Assembly: GCF_002733835.1 (NCBI RefSeq)
Contig: NZ_NVWY01000030.1
Location: 35,382-99,381 of the forward strand
Source: Alcanivorax sp.
GTDB taxonomy: Bacteria; Pseudomonadota; Gammaproteobacteria; Pseudomonadales; Alcanivoracaceae
Length of the DNA stretch: 64,000 bases
Reading direction: 5' to 3'
The translations under genes were made by a program, and so were the position numbers. Positions within the stretch are counted from its first letter, which is position 1. Every line of letters begins with the position of its first letter. The notes beneath the pieces were generated by a model. The model was not told the DNA's origin. It did no database searches and saw only the letters and a program-made list of their open reading frames with translations. Shown piece by piece: positions 37,595 through 48,717 of the stretch.

Positions 37595-37722
37595 TATGAT
37601 GCCCCCAGACTTGTCATTCCGGTTTAACCGGTTATTTTGCCTGCTACTTTATTCGTATTATTGCATCGACTCTAGTCCAAACCGCCAGGCGGCCTGCTCG
37701 CCAGCATGAAACGAGGAACCCC

Positions 37723-39192
37723 ATGCGAGATCGTCTGCTGGCCCTGATTGCCGGCCTGCTTTTTCCCCTTGCCTTCGCTCCCTATGATCTCTGGCCCCTG
37801 CTGTTTGTCAGCATCGGCACCGGTTACTGGTGCCAGCAGCGGGCCGGTTCTGCCCGCGAAGCGCTGTTGCGAGGCTGGCTCTACGGGCTCGGCATGTTCG
37901 CTTTCGGTATTTCCTGGGTGCATGTGTCCATGCATGACTACGGCTTCATGCCGCTATGGATGGCCATCCCGTTCACCGGCATCTTTGCCGCCTTTCTGGC
38001 CCTGTTTTACGGGATCACCTTTTATGCCAGCTGGCGACTGGGGCGTTCGGCACTGGTGTTTGCCGGTAGCTGGCTGTTGCTGGACTGGGTACGCGGCGTC
38101 TTCCTCACCGGTTTCCCCTGGCTGTATGCAGGTTATGCCCTGATCGATACGCCCTTTGCTCCGCTGGCCCCCATCGGTGGGGTATGGCTGCTCACGCTCA
38201 CCACCGTGCTGGTCAGCGCCAGCCTGGTTCGCCCGGCAAACGGCCGGCGAGCATGGCACACCAGCCTGGCCGCGGCCTGCGCCCTGCTGGTGCTCACCGC
38301 CGTCTCTCACACGCTCACGTTCACCCAAACCAGTGGCCCGGCACAAAAAGTCGCGCTGGTGCAGGGCAATATCCCCCAGGACATCAAGTGGCAGCTGTCC
38401 ATGCGTGAGCGGACCCAGCAAATCTATCAGGAGCTGACCCAGGCTATTCCCGCCGACACCCTGGTGATCTGGCCGGAATCCGCGCTCACCAATTTCTACC
38501 AGAACGTATCCGGATTCCTGGAGCAGGAAGGTCAACAGATTGCCGAGCGCCACGGCGGCTTCATCACCGGCGTTCCCTGGCGGGCGGCCAGCGATAGCGG
38601 CGTGACCTACCACAACAGCATCGCCTCCATCCCGCTTGATCCCGGTGACGGCAACCCGCGCGTCTATCACAAACAGAAGCTGGTCCCGTTTGGCGAATAT
38701 GTACCCATGCAGTCGCTGATCCGCGGGCTGATTCCGTTCTTTGATTTGCCCATGTCCGGCTTTACGCCCGGCAGCCCGCAGCAACCGAATCTGACCGCCC
38801 TGGGCCACACCGTGGCGCCGTTTATTTGCTATGAAATTCTCTACCCGGAACAGGTGGCCAGCCGCAGCCACGATGCCGATGTGCTGCTGACCATCAGCAA
38901 CGATGCCTGGTTCGGCACCTCCGCCGGCCCCCTGCAACATTTCCAGATGGCCCGCATGCGCGCCGCAGAAACCGGGCGCTGGCTGCTGCGGGGGACCAAC
39001 AACGGCGTCACCGCCGTGATTGATCACCACGGCCAGGTCATCGATGCCCTGCCTCAGTTCACCCGTGACGTGCTCTACAGCGAATACCACCCACGCACCG
39101 GCATCACGCCCTTCATGACCACCGGCGTGTGGCCCTGGCTGCTGCTCTCGGGACTACTGATCGGGCTGGGATTCATGCTGAGGAACAAGTAA
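37723..39192 (+). CDS. lnt: Apolipoprotein N-acyltransferase Lnt
   Basis: A 489-residue inner-membrane enzyme. About seven membrane segments flank a periplasmic nitrilase-like domain with the catalytic triad Glu252 (WPESALT), Lys319 (HKQKLVPFGEYVP) and Cys369 (FICYEILYPE). A final helix precedes the C-terminus. Lnt adds the third acyl chain to the N-terminal Cys of lipoproteins, from phospholipid, so that they can reach the outer membrane through Lol. GAGGA lies 6 bases before the ATG. It belongs with ybeX in most gammaproteobacteria; here two unusual genes separate them. Confidence 0.96.
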   Translation: MRDRLLALIAGLLFPLAFAPYDLWPLLFVSIGTGYWCQQRAGSAREALLRGWLYGLGMFAFGISWVHVSMHDYGFMPLWMAIPFTGIFAAFLALFYGITFYASWRLGRSALVFAGSWLLLDWVRGVFLTGFPWLYAGYALIDTPFAPLAPIGGVWLLTLTTVLVSASLVRPANGRRAWHTSLAAACALLVLTAVSHTLTFTQTSGPAQKVALVQGNIPQDIKWQLSMRERTQQIYQELTQAIPADTLVIWPESALTNFYQNVSGFLEQEGQQIAERHGGFITGVPWRAASDSGVTYHNSIASIPLDPGDGNPRVYHKQKLVPFGEYVPMQSLIRGLIPFFDLPMSGFTPGSPQQPNLTALGHTVAPFICYEILYPEQVASRSHDADVLLTISNDAWFGTSAGPLQHFQMARMRAAETGRWLLRGTNNGVTAVIDHHGQVIDALPQFTRDVLYSEYHPRTGITPFMTTGVWPWLLLSGLLIGLGFMLRNK

Positions 39193-39212
39193 CAACCACT
39201 ATATTTCATTTT

Positions 39213-39228
39213 GATATAAGCTTATATC
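39213..39228. promoter_or_regulatory. 16-base palindromic operator (BigR-like position)
   Basis: GATATAAGCTTATATC is a perfect palindrome. It lies 4 bases upstream of the -35 of the persulfide dioxygenase promoter. AT-rich palindromes at this type of operon bind ArsR-family sulfide sensors such as BigR or SqrR; no such regulator is encoded in the window. Confidence 0.6.
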
Positions 39229-39232
39229 CAAT

Positions 39233-39261
39233 TTGACATCCAGCAATGCACCTCCTATAAA
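39233..39261 (+). promoter_or_regulatory. Near-consensus sigma-70 promoter
   Basis: TTGACA (39233-39238), 17-base spacer, TATAAA (39256-39261). It is one of the clearest promoters in the window and lies 32 bases upstream of the first gene of the sulfur operon. Confidence 0.85.
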
Positions 39262-39293
39262 AGGATGATGAAATCCCGTTATTGGAGGTAGCA

Positions 39294-40202
39294 ATGCTGC
39301 GCCCCGACGTCACTGCTTTTTTTGACCAGGACACCAACACAGTCAGCTATGTGGTTACCGACCCGGCAACCCGTCACTGCGCCATCGTGGACTCGGTGCT
39401 GGATTACAATGCCAATGCCGGGCGCACCTCGCACTCCAGCGCGCAACGCATGGTTGACCACATCGAGCAAAACAACCTGACGGTGGACTGGTTACTGGAA
39501 ACCCATGTCCATGCAGACCACCTTTCTGCGGCACCGTGGATCCAGCAGCAGGTGGGTGGCCAGCTGGCCATTGGTGAGCATATCTGCACGGTGCAGGACA
39601 CCTTCGGCAAGGTTTTTAATGCCGGGACAGAGTTCGCCCGGGATGGCAGCCAGTTCGACCACCTTTTCAAGGACGGCGAGCACTACAAGGTAGGCAGCAT
39701 CGACGCCCGCGCCATCCACACCCCCGGCCACACGCCGGCCTGCATGAGCCATGTGATTGGCGATGCGGTTTTCGTGGGCGACACCCTGTTCATGCCCGAC
39801 TACGGCACCGCCCGTTGCGACTTCCCCGGTGGCGATGCCCGGACCCTGTATCGCTCGATCCAGAAGTTGCTGGTGCTGCCAGACCAGACCCGCATGTTCC
39901 TCTGCCATGACTATCTGCCGGACAGTCGTCAGTCACTCATCTGGGAAACCACCGTCGGCGAACAACGCAAGCACAACATCCATGTCCACGAAGGCACCAG
40001 CGAAGACGACTTTGTCAGCATGCGCGAAACCCGCGACGCCACCCTGGATATGCCCCGTCTGATTCTGCCCTCGGTACAGGTCAACATGCGCGCCGGCCAC
40101 CTCCCGGCAGCAGAAGACAATGGCGTCCAATACCTGAAAATTCCGCTCAACACGCTCGGCGCCGAACAGACAACGGATGAGGACAGGGCCACAAATGCGT
40201 AA
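39294..40202 (+). CDS. MBL-fold persulfide dioxygenase-like hydrolase (Blh type)
   Basis: A 302-residue metallo-beta-lactamase-fold protein. ATG 39294 has GGAGG 6 bases upstream. The metal motif is THVHADHL (His71, His73, Asp75, His76), followed by HTPGHTPACMSHVIGDAVFVGDTLFMPDYGTARCDFPGG and CHDYLP. This is the ETHE1/Blh type, which oxidises glutathione persulfide to sulfite. With the next two genes (DUF442 and a SulP permease) it forms the usual sulfide-detoxification operon controlled by BigR-type repressors. It probably protects against hydrogen sulfide made or met by the cell. Confidence 0.9.
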   Translation: MLRPDVTAFFDQDTNTVSYVVTDPATRHCAIVDSVLDYNANAGRTSHSSAQRMVDHIEQNNLTVDWLLETHVHADHLSAAPWIQQQVGGQLAIGEHICTVQDTFGKVFNAGTEFARDGSQFDHLFKDGEHYKVGSIDARAIHTPGHTPACMSHVIGDAVFVGDTLFMPDYGTARCDFPGGDARTLYRSIQKLLVLPDQTRMFLCHDYLPDSRQSLIWETTVGEQRKHNIHVHEGTSEDDFVSMRETRDATLDMPRLILPSVQVNMRAGHLPAAEDNGVQYLKIPLNTLGAEQTTDEDRATNA

Positions 40203-40245
40203 GCTAGCGCGTCATCGACAACCATTTCCCAGAAAAGGCTGAACC

Positions 40246-40674
40246 ATGACCGATTTCAACAAACTCAATGACGACCTGTCCGTATCTGCGCAATTGCTGC
40301 CAGAAGACATGCCCGCCGTTGCCGCTGCCGGTTTCAAGATGGTGCTCAACAACCGCCCCGACGGGGAAGCCGCCGACCAACCCAGCAGCAACGAAATGGC
40401 CGTCGCCGCGGAAGCTGCCGGGCTTGCCTACGCCCATCAACCGGTGGTGGGCACCAACATTGCCGAAACCGATATCGACGGCTTCGACGCCATCGTATCC
40501 CTGGCAGAAACCCCCGTACTGGCCTTCTGCCGCACCGGCACGCGCAGCACCACCCTGTGGGCGCTGACCCAGGCCAGCGAACAGGACAATGCCAGCATTC
40601 TCGCCACCGCCGAACAGGCCGGGTACGACCTGAGCGCCCTGGCGGAGCGGCTCGACCAGCGCCGGGGCCAGTAA
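40246..40674 (+). CDS. DUF442 (TIGR01244) phosphatase-like/sulfurtransferase-associated protein
   Basis: A 142-residue protein with a dual-specificity-phosphatase-like fold. The P-loop reads FCRTGTRS (Cys95 to Arg100), after FKMVLNNRPDGEAADQPS near the N-terminus, which is the family signature. In other bacteria it is a separate gene or is fused to the metallo-beta-lactamase domain of Blh, so a joint function in persulfide handling is likely. It lies 43 bases after the dioxygenase gene and 1 base before the SulP gene. Confidence 0.88.
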   Translation: MTDFNKLNDDLSVSAQLLPEDMPAVAAAGFKMVLNNRPDGEAADQPSSNEMAVAAEAAGLAYAHQPVVGTNIAETDIDGFDAIVSLAETPVLAFCRTGTRSTTLWALTQASEQDNASILATAEQAGYDLSALAERLDQRRGQ

Positions 40675-40675
40675 T

Positions 40676-42412
40676 ATGCCGCGAGCCCTGCACCTGTTGC
40701 GCTGGCTGCCCGCCAGCGAATGGCTGGCTCGCTACACCCGCGCCGACGCGGCCGGAGACGGTCTGGCCGCTGTCATCGTCACCATTTTATTGGTGCCCCA
40801 GGGACTGGCCTACGCCCTGCTCGCCGGCATGCCCCCGGAAACCGGGCTTTATGCCAGCATGCTGCCACTGATCCTTTATGGCCTGTTCGGCACCAGCAGC
40901 AGCCTGTCCGTTGGGCCTGCAGCACTGACCTCACTGATCACCGCTTCCGCCGCCGGCGCCCTGGCCCAGGGCGATCCACAACTGTTCATCCAGGCCGCCA
41001 TCGGTATGGGCCTGCTCTCCGGGGTTTTCCTGATAGCCATGGCGGTACTGCGCCTCGGCTGGCTCACCAATTTGCTCAGTCACCCGGTCATCATCGGCTT
41101 TGTCAGCGGTTGCGCCATTTTGATCGCCGGCAGCCAACTCAAGCACCTGCTGGGCATTGAGGCCGACGGCGAAAACGTGCTGCAACTGGGACGCAGCTTG
41201 CTTGCCCAGCTCAACCACAGCCACTGGCTCACCGTGGGCATCAGCGCCATTGCCATCTTCTCCCTGCTGATACCCAAACAACTGGCCGGCCCGCTCAAAC
41301 GCAGCCCCCTGCCCGGCTGGCTCAGCGCCTTTCTGGGCAAGTCCGGCCCCATCCTGGCCGTGCTGATCACCACCGTACTGGCGTTTTTCTTCCATCTTGA
41401 ACAGCGCGGGCTCGCCATTGTCGGCGGTATCCCCAGTGGCCTGCCTCATCTGTCCGCTCCGCAAATGGATTGGGCCCACTGGAAAACCCTGATCACTCCC
41501 GCACTGTTGCTCGCACTGATCGGCTTTGTGGAATCCATCTCCCTGGCCCAGGCACTGGCCGCGCGCCGCCGTGAACGTATTTCCCCCAACCGGGAGCTGA
41601 TGGGCCTGGGGCTGGCCAACCTGGCCAGCGGCCTGTCCGGCTCCTTCGCAGTGACCGGCAGTTTTTCCCGCACCACGGTGAGCTTCGACGCCGGCGCCCG
41701 CACCCCCATGACCAGCTTGCTTACCGGTATCGGCATTGCGCTGGTGGCCCTGTTTTTTACCGGGCTGTTTCACGCCCTGCCCCTGGCGACCCTGGCTGCG
41801 ATCATCGTGGTTGGCATTATTCCACTGATCGAATTGGGCGAAATTCGTCACCTTTGGCAATACAGCCGCCCTGACAGCGTCGCCATGCTGGCCACCTTGC
41901 TCGGCGTGTTACTGATCAATGTACAAACCGGCCTGCTCATCGGCGTGGGGCTATCCGTTGCCCTGTTTCTGTGGCGCACCAGCCAGCCCCATGTGGCCGA
42001 GGTGGGACAGGTACCCGGCACCCAGCATTTCCGCAATGTCGATCGCCACGACGCCATTGTCAGCGATCAGATACTGTCCATTCGGGTGGATGAGTCACTC
42101 TATTTCGGCAATGCCCGGCCCCTGGAAGATCTGCTCTACGACCGCGCCATGGCCCGCCCGGGCGTCGACCATGTGGTGCTGATGTGCTCCGCCATCAACC
42201 ACCTGGACGCCAGTGCAGTGGAAAGCCTGGAAAGCCTGAATCAACGATTGAAAGATGCCGGCGTCAGCCTGCATTTATCGGAAGTGAAAGGCCCGGTGAT
42301 GGACCGCCTGAAAAAAACCGACCTGCTGAGCGTGCTCAGCGGCCAGGTATTTCTCAGCCAGTATCAGGCGGTGGAGGCACTGGGAGGAGTACGCACGACA
42401 CCTGACGCCTGA
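40676..42412 (+). CDS. SulP-family inorganic anion transporter
   Basis: A 578-residue protein with about 11-12 membrane segments. The SulP pattern is clear: DGLAAVIVTILLVPQGLAYALLAGMPPETGLYASMLP, then GFVESISLAQALAARR, then GSFAVTGSFSRTTVSFDAGA. A C-terminal STAS domain follows (about 450-560, VLMCSAINHLDASAVESLESL). It probably exports sulfite or moves sulfate, the product of the upstream dioxygenase. The last three residues (PDA) and the stop lie in a repeat arm. Confidence 0.9.
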   Translation: MPRALHLLRWLPASEWLARYTRADAAGDGLAAVIVTILLVPQGLAYALLAGMPPETGLYASMLPLILYGLFGTSSSLSVGPAALTSLITASAAGALAQGDPQLFIQAAIGMGLLSGVFLIAMAVLRLGWLTNLLSHPVIIGFVSGCAILIAGSQLKHLLGIEADGENVLQLGRSLLAQLNHSHWLTVGISAIAIFSLLIPKQLAGPLKRSPLPGWLSAFLGKSGPILAVLITTVLAFFFHLEQRGLAIVGGIPSGLPHLSAPQMDWAHWKTLITPALLLALIGFVESISLAQALAARRRERISPNRELMGLGLANLASGLSGSFAVTGSFSRTTVSFDAGARTPMTSLLTGIGIALVALFFTGLFHALPLATLAAIIVVGIIPLIELGEIRHLWQYSRPDSVAMLATLLGVLLINVQTGLLIGVGLSVALFLWRTSQPHVAEVGQVPGTQHFRNVDRHDAIVSDQILSIRVDESLYFGNARPLEDLLYDRAMARPGVDHVVLMCSAINHLDASAVESLESLNQRLKDAGVSLHLSEVKGPVMDRLKKTDLLSVLSGQVFLSQYQAVEALGGVRTTPDA

Positions 42413-42509
42413 CGCCTGACGCCTGACAGGTCAGACGTCTTGTAACATTCCCCGGGGTTTCAGGTTTTCTCTTGGGCGTTTGGCATCCGGCATTTGGCGT
42501 TAGGCATCC
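42399..42509. repeat. Inverted pair of CTGACGC/GGCATCC-type repeats
   Basis: The left arm (42399-42439) is a near-perfect tandem of CCTGACG units. The right arm (42474-42509) reads, in reverse complement, GGATGCCTAACGCCAAATGC followed by CGGATGCC. They face each other across a 34-base spacer with CCCCGGGG. The pair separates the convergent SulP and YdcF-like genes, and the SulP stop is inside the left arm. Confidence 0.75.
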
Positions 42510-42514
42510 ATCCC

Positions 42515-43129
42515 TCACAAATAGCGAACGTGATACCAGACCAGCGCCAGCCACTCGTACCAGATCTCTGGCACCATGGATAAGGCTCCCGCCGAAGGCA
42601 ACCACTCCTGCTTCGGCAATCGCTTGCTCCACGCCGCCTGGGCCAGCACGCCCTGACTCTGGAAACACAACAGCGCCCGGGGCAAGTGAGCACGGTCGCT
42701 GACCAGCATCACCTCATCCATGCCTCGCTCGGCCAACAACTCACTGCTATAGCAAGCGTTTTCCCAGGTAGTGCGACTGCGAGTTTCCTTGATCACATTG
42801 AGCGTCGGCCAGCGGCGCAGGGCCTGTTCGGCCATCAGGTCCGCTTCACTGGGCTCGTTGTCGTGCATGGGGGTCTGGCTGATACCGCCACTGACCAGTA
42901 GCGGCAAGCCGTGCTCTTGGGCCAGTTCCGCCGCCAGCTTCAACCGCCGCAGCCCACGGGTAGTCAGGGAAAACCGGCCATTGCGCTGGCGCCGACCGGC
43001 GCCCAACACCACCACCGCCTGGGGGGTAATGCCGGTAATCCGGCGCGGCAAGGGCGGCAGGAAACTGCGCACCACCGCCGGCAGGCTGGCCCCCACCAGC
43101 ACCAGCAGCATCAGGTAGGTCAGCACCAT
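42515..43129 (-). CDS. YdcF/DUF218 family protein
   Basis: A 204-residue protein with an N-terminal membrane helix (VLTYLMLLVLVGASLPAVV). The DUF218 domain has QAVVVLGAGRRQRNG, then LPLLVSGG, then ETRSRTTWENACYSSELL, then MLVSDRAHLPRALLCF. Family members (ElyC, SanA, YdcF) act in envelope biogenesis at the inner membrane; the catalysed step is unknown. It is divergent from leuS and convergent with the SulP gene, so it is probably monocistronic. Confidence 0.88.
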   Translation of the reverse strand: MVLTYLMLLVLVGASLPAVVRSFLPPLPRRITGITPQAVVVLGAGRRQRNGRFSLTTRGLRRLKLAAELAQEHGLPLLVSGGISQTPMHDNEPSEADLMAEQALRRWPTLNVIKETRSRTTWENACYSSELLAERGMDEVMLVSDRAHLPRALLCFQSQGVLAQAAWSKRLPKQEWLPSAGALSMVPEIWYEWLALVWYHVRYL

Positions 43130-43233
43130 GGGCGGGACCTCACCACATCCACACCCGGCAAGCGCCCACGCCTGCGGTATTTATCGTTAAGATTGCGCAT
43201 ATGGACACCCGCGCACTGAGAAATCCGGGCTAA

Positions 43234-45771
<2,538 letters not shown>

Positions 45772-45799
45772 GCGCACTGCAATGCAGCGGATACCGTAG

Positions 45800-45828
45800 G
45801 GCGGAAATGGCCACAGGCCATCTCCGCC
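45800..45828. other. Hairpin between leuS and lptE
   Basis: GGCGGA-a-ATGGCC, loop ACA, GGCCAT-c-TCCGCC: a 12-pair stem with one mismatch. There is no T run. It begins like the hairpin at 11063 (GGGCGGAxATGG), so it may be a small REP-like element rather than a terminator. Confidence 0.55.
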
Positions 45829-45861
45829 AGCCCGCCAGACAACCGAGAGAGCACGCGTACC

Positions 45862-46359
45862 ATGAGGGTTACCGTTAACGCCATTACCACCCTGCTTCTC
45901 ACCTTGCTGATCACGGCCTGCGGCTGGCAGCTACGCGGCGCCACCAGCGTGCCCACCATGGAAAGCCTGACCCTTGTTGGCGCCAGCACGGAGCTGAACT
46001 ACAGCCTGGAAGACGAACTGGAAAATCAGGGCGTACTGGTGCACAACGAATCCCCCTACGAGTTGATCATTGATGATGAAGAGTGGATGCGCCGCACCTC
46101 TGCGGTGGATGATCAGGGCCGCCAGGCGGAAATCGAATTGCGCTACACCCTCTACTGGCACTTGCGCGATGTAAAAACCGGCGCTCTGCTGACCACCCCC
46201 AAACGCATGATGGCCCTGCGCAGCCTGCCCTGGTATCCGGAAAATGCCACCGCCTCTTCCGACGAAGAGCAACTGGTCCGTGAAGATCTGTATGAAGACA
46301 TGACTTTCCGGCTGATCAACCAGATCGCCGTGGCGTCCAAGGGGTGGGAGACCTACTGA
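45862..46359 (+). CDS. lptE: LPS-assembly lipoprotein LptE
   Basis: A 165-residue protein with a signal peptide and lipobox (TLLITA|CGWQLRG). The CGWQLRG start of the mature chain is the family hallmark. The remainder (VASTELNYSLEDELENQGV, RQAEIELRYTLYWHL, EEQLVREDLYEDMTFRLINQI) follows the alpha/beta LptE layout. It plugs the LptD barrel and helps insert lipopolysaccharide into the outer membrane. It overlaps holA by one base (TGATG). Confidence 0.92.
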   Translation: MRVTVNAITTLLLTLLITACGWQLRGATSVPTMESLTLVGASTELNYSLEDELENQGVLVHNESPYELIIDDEEWMRRTSAVDDQGRQAEIELRYTLYWHLRDVKTGALLTTPKRMMALRSLPWYPENATASSDEEQLVREDLYEDMTFRLINQIAVASKGWETY

Positions 46360-47372
46360 TGCGCCTGCGTCCTGAGCAGCTTGGCAAGCATCTGTCCGCG
46401 ACATTGCTGCCCGTCTATCTGGTGGCCGGCGATGAGCCACTGCAACAGGGTGAGCTGCTCGACGACCTGCGCCGGGCAGCCCGCGACCAGGGTTTTGACG
46501 AACGCCAGCGTTTTTCCAGTGATACCGGTATCGACTGGAACGCCCTGCTCAACGAATCGCAGAGCATGAGCCTGTTCGGCGGCCGCCGCATTCTCGAACT
46601 GGTACTCAACGACAAACGCCCGGACAAGACCGGCAGCCAAATTCTTCGCGATGTTCTCGCCGGCCTGAAAGGCGGAGCCAGTAGTGACACCCTGTTATTG
46701 ATCCGCTGCTCACGGCTGGACCGCCGCAAGGACTGGAACAGCGCCTGGGTCAAAGCCGTGGATGAAATGGGTGCCGTGATCGAAGTCTGGCCAGTTGAAG
46801 GGAAAGGCTTGCGCAACTGGCTGCAGGAACGCCTCACCAGCCGTGGCCTGCGCGCCAACGAAGATGCCCTGGCCCTGCTGATTGAGCGCAGTGAAGGGAA
46901 CCTGCTGGCCGCCGCCCAGGAAGTGGACAAGCTGGCTTTACTGGTAGAAGACGGCCAGGTCGGCCCGGAAGACGTTCAGCAAGCGGTGGGCGACTCCAGT
47001 CGCTACTCGCCCTTCGACCTCACCGAGGCTACCGCGCAGGGTGACAGCCAGCGCGTCATGCACATTATCCAGACCCTGCGCGCCGAAGGCGTGGAGCCCC
47101 CGGTGCTGCTGTGGGCCCTGAGCCGCGACATCCGCCTGCTCGACGGCATGCTCGGCGGCGGGCCGCCCCCGCGCTTGCCTCCACAGCGGGTACGCGCCAT
47201 GCAAAACCAGGCCCAGCGCCTTAACCCGCAACAATTGCGCATCGCCCAGGCCAGCGCCATCCGTGCCGACCAGTGCGTCAAGGGAATGGCCAAGGGCGAT
47301 CCCTGGAAACACATCACCTCCCTGGCCCTGCGCCTGGCTGGACACCCGCTACCTCGTAGCATGGAACGGTAA
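46359..47372 (+). CDS. holA: DNA polymerase III delta subunit
   Basis: A 337-residue protein from ATG 46359 (MRLRPEQLGKHLSATLLPVY). LVAGDEPLQQGELLDDLRRAARDQGF and ERQRF opens domain I. SMSLFGGRRILEL is the clamp-opening helix region with the usual SLF motif. EGNLLAAAQEVDKLALL lies in domain II. Delta is the wrench of the clamp loader that opens the beta sliding clamp. The start overlaps the lptE stop. A long repeat-rich intergenic region follows. Confidence 0.94.
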   Translation: MRLRPEQLGKHLSATLLPVYLVAGDEPLQQGELLDDLRRAARDQGFDERQRFSSDTGIDWNALLNESQSMSLFGGRRILELVLNDKRPDKTGSQILRDVLAGLKGGASSDTLLLIRCSRLDRRKDWNSAWVKAVDEMGAVIEVWPVEGKGLRNWLQERLTSRGLRANEDALALLIERSEGNLLAAAQEVDKLALLVEDGQVGPEDVQQAVGDSSRYSPFDLTEATAQGDSQRVMHIIQTLRAEGVEPPVLLWALSRDIRLLDGMLGGGPPPRLPPQRVRAMQNQAQRLNPQQLRIAQASAIRADQCVKGMAKGDPWKHITSLALRLAGHPLPRSMER

Positions 47373-47378
47373 AAAAGA

Positions 47379-47408
47379 CAGCTGCAAGCGACAAGCTTCA
47401 AGCAGCAA
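47379..47408. repeat. CAGCTGCAAGC-type low-complexity repeat
   Basis: CAGCTGCAAGCGACAAGCTT followed by CAAGCAGC consists of degenerate CAAGC units directly after the holA stop. No inverted partner is seen. The style is that of the other unit repeats in the window. Confidence 0.55.
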
Positions 47409-47469
47409 CACGGAGAAGGCCCTGTGCCTCATGAAGCCCTACAGGACGCCGCGCTGCCAGGCTGGAGCC

Positions 47470-47712
47470 TATCTGCAGGCGTTCCTCTTGAGGGACGAAC
47501 AGAGCGTAGCGAGGCAAGAAAGGCCAAAATCTATCCGCCGTTCTTTCTGAAACCTGTCGAGTTCTGAGATTCCTGATCGCCCTACGGGCGATTTCCGCGC
47601 AAGCGCGGTTCGCACCTCAAGAGGTACTCCTACAGCGGCTTCGTAGAAATGCCGAGGTCTTGGGAACTTTCTAACCTTTCTCTACCCAACGAGCGTAGCT
47701 CGTAGGATTGGC
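47470..47712. repeat. REPIN-like inverted pair A with extended tail
   Basis: GTTCCTCTTGAGGGACGAAC (47481-47500) is mirrored by GTTCGCACCTCAAGAGGTAC (47608-47627), 17 of 20 positions. The right copy continues into CTCCTACAGCGGCTTCGTAG and a tail to about 47706. The same tail (CTACAGCG.CTTCGTAGA, then GTCTT, then TAGCTCGT) follows the right arm of the second element at 61776-61990, so the two are copies of one dispersed unit. Confidence 0.7.
47576..47594 (+). terminator. Short hairpin, possible holA terminator
   Basis: ATCGCCC (47576-47582) pairs with GGGCGAT (47586-47592), then TT. A second palindrome, CCGCGCAAGCGCGG, follows at 47595-47608. Weak T run. Confidence 0.4.
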
Positions 47713-47784
47713 ACAATATGCCACCCACCAATGGCAACATTCTGCTAGCCTGTTCGTCTTCTTTTTTGTCAGGCCAGAACAACA

Positions 47785-48636
47785 ATGAGCGAACCACGCG
47801 ATACTTCCTCCATCAGTTTTACTGCCCTGTACACCGGCCATGTCTGGACCCGTGACGGCATTTCCGCCCCGTTTTTCCACACCCGCGGTGGAGCCTTCCT
47901 GTATGGGGCGCTGGCACCCTTCGAGTTTGTCGGGCGGCGTATTGTCGGCGGCAACATCCGCACATTTCTGCTGCAGCGGCACCACTTGATTGATCACCGC
48001 CTACACCAGCTTATCGAAGCAGGCGTGACTCAAGTCGTCGAGATTGCCTGCGGCCTGTCGCCACGGGGACATCGTTTCTGCCAGCAGTATCCGCAGCTGA
48101 CTTATCTGGAAACCGACCTTCCCGATATGGCGCATCGCAAGAAACAGTTGCTGCAGGAACATGATGTGCTCAGTGAACGTCACCGGGTGTTGCCTATCAA
48201 TATTTTCGCCGAAGACGGCGAACTGAGCCTGGCACATGTGCTCGATCAGTTGGACCACAGCAAACCCGTGGTGGTGATTACCGAAGGGCTGGTGAATTAC
48301 TTCCCGCTGGACGTCATTTCAGAATTCTGGAAAAAACTGGCCGTCGCCCTGCAAGCCTTTCCTCAGGGCACATACCTCACCGACAACTACCCCCTCTATC
48401 GCGGCATGCCCTTCTACCGCACCCTGAAAGTGCTCGGCAACATGCTGGGCGCGGTGTCGCGCAGCCAGGTCGGCTTCCACTTTCACGCCGACGACGAAGC
48501 CATCGGCCACTTTAAAACACTGGGTTTCGACGACCTGAAAATTCACAACCCGGCCAACTATTACGACCAACTCCCCATTCCTCAAACCCGGGGCAATCCC
48601 ATGGTGCGAATTCTGGAAGGCGTGGTATCGGCTTGA
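47785..48636 (+). CDS. LCM-family SAM-dependent methyltransferase
   Basis: A 283-residue class I methyltransferase of the leucine-carboxyl-methyltransferase-like family (PF04072). The SAM site is VVEIACGLSPRGHRF, followed by YLETDLPDMAHRKKQLL and VVVITEGLVNYFPLDVISEFW. No signal peptide. The bacterial members methylate unknown carboxylate or lipid acceptors. It stands alone between a repeat-rich region and a strong bidirectional terminator; the weak start signal leaves the N-terminus slightly uncertain. Confidence 0.85.
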   Translation: MSEPRDTSSISFTALYTGHVWTRDGISAPFFHTRGGAFLYGALAPFEFVGRRIVGGNIRTFLLQRHHLIDHRLHQLIEAGVTQVVEIACGLSPRGHRFCQQYPQLTYLETDLPDMAHRKKQLLQEHDVLSERHRVLPINIFAEDGELSLAHVLDQLDHSKPVVVITEGLVNYFPLDVISEFWKKLAVALQAFPQGTYLTDNYPLYRGMPFYRTLKVLGNMLGAVSRSQVGFHFHADDEAIGHFKTLGFDDLKIHNPANYYDQLPIPQTRGNPMVRILEGVVSA

Positions 48637-48651
48637 GATGCACCGCTCTCT

Positions 48652-48692
48652 CCATAAAAAAAACCGGCATTAAATGCCGGTTTTTTTTATGG
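48652..48692. terminator. Strong bidirectional terminator
   Basis: CCATAAAAAAAACCGGCATT and its exact complement form one long palindrome around AA: A8-CCGGCATT-AA-ATGCCGG-T8. It sits between two convergent genes and has the A and T runs needed on both strands. Confidence 0.95.
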
Positions 48693-48717
48693 AGGCAGAA
48701 AAGAAAACGTTTTCAGA

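Larger units (their letters stand above)
47373..47784. other. 412-base intergenic region after holA, rich in repeats
   Basis: No credible gene. In order it holds a CAAGC-type low-complexity repeat (47379-47408), a REPIN-like element with an extended tail (47470-47712) and, inside that, two hairpins (47576-47594 and 47595-47608). The start of the following methyltransferase has only a weak ribosome-binding site. Confidence 0.6.

Noticed and set aside
42399..42440. Tandem CCTGACG units as a CRISPR-like array
   Set aside because: Units are contiguous and 7-8 bases long with no spacers, and no cas genes are near.
47263..47550. 95-residue frame over the holA end and repeats
   Set aside because: It overlaps holA in another frame and then runs through repeat sequence; composition is not protein-like.
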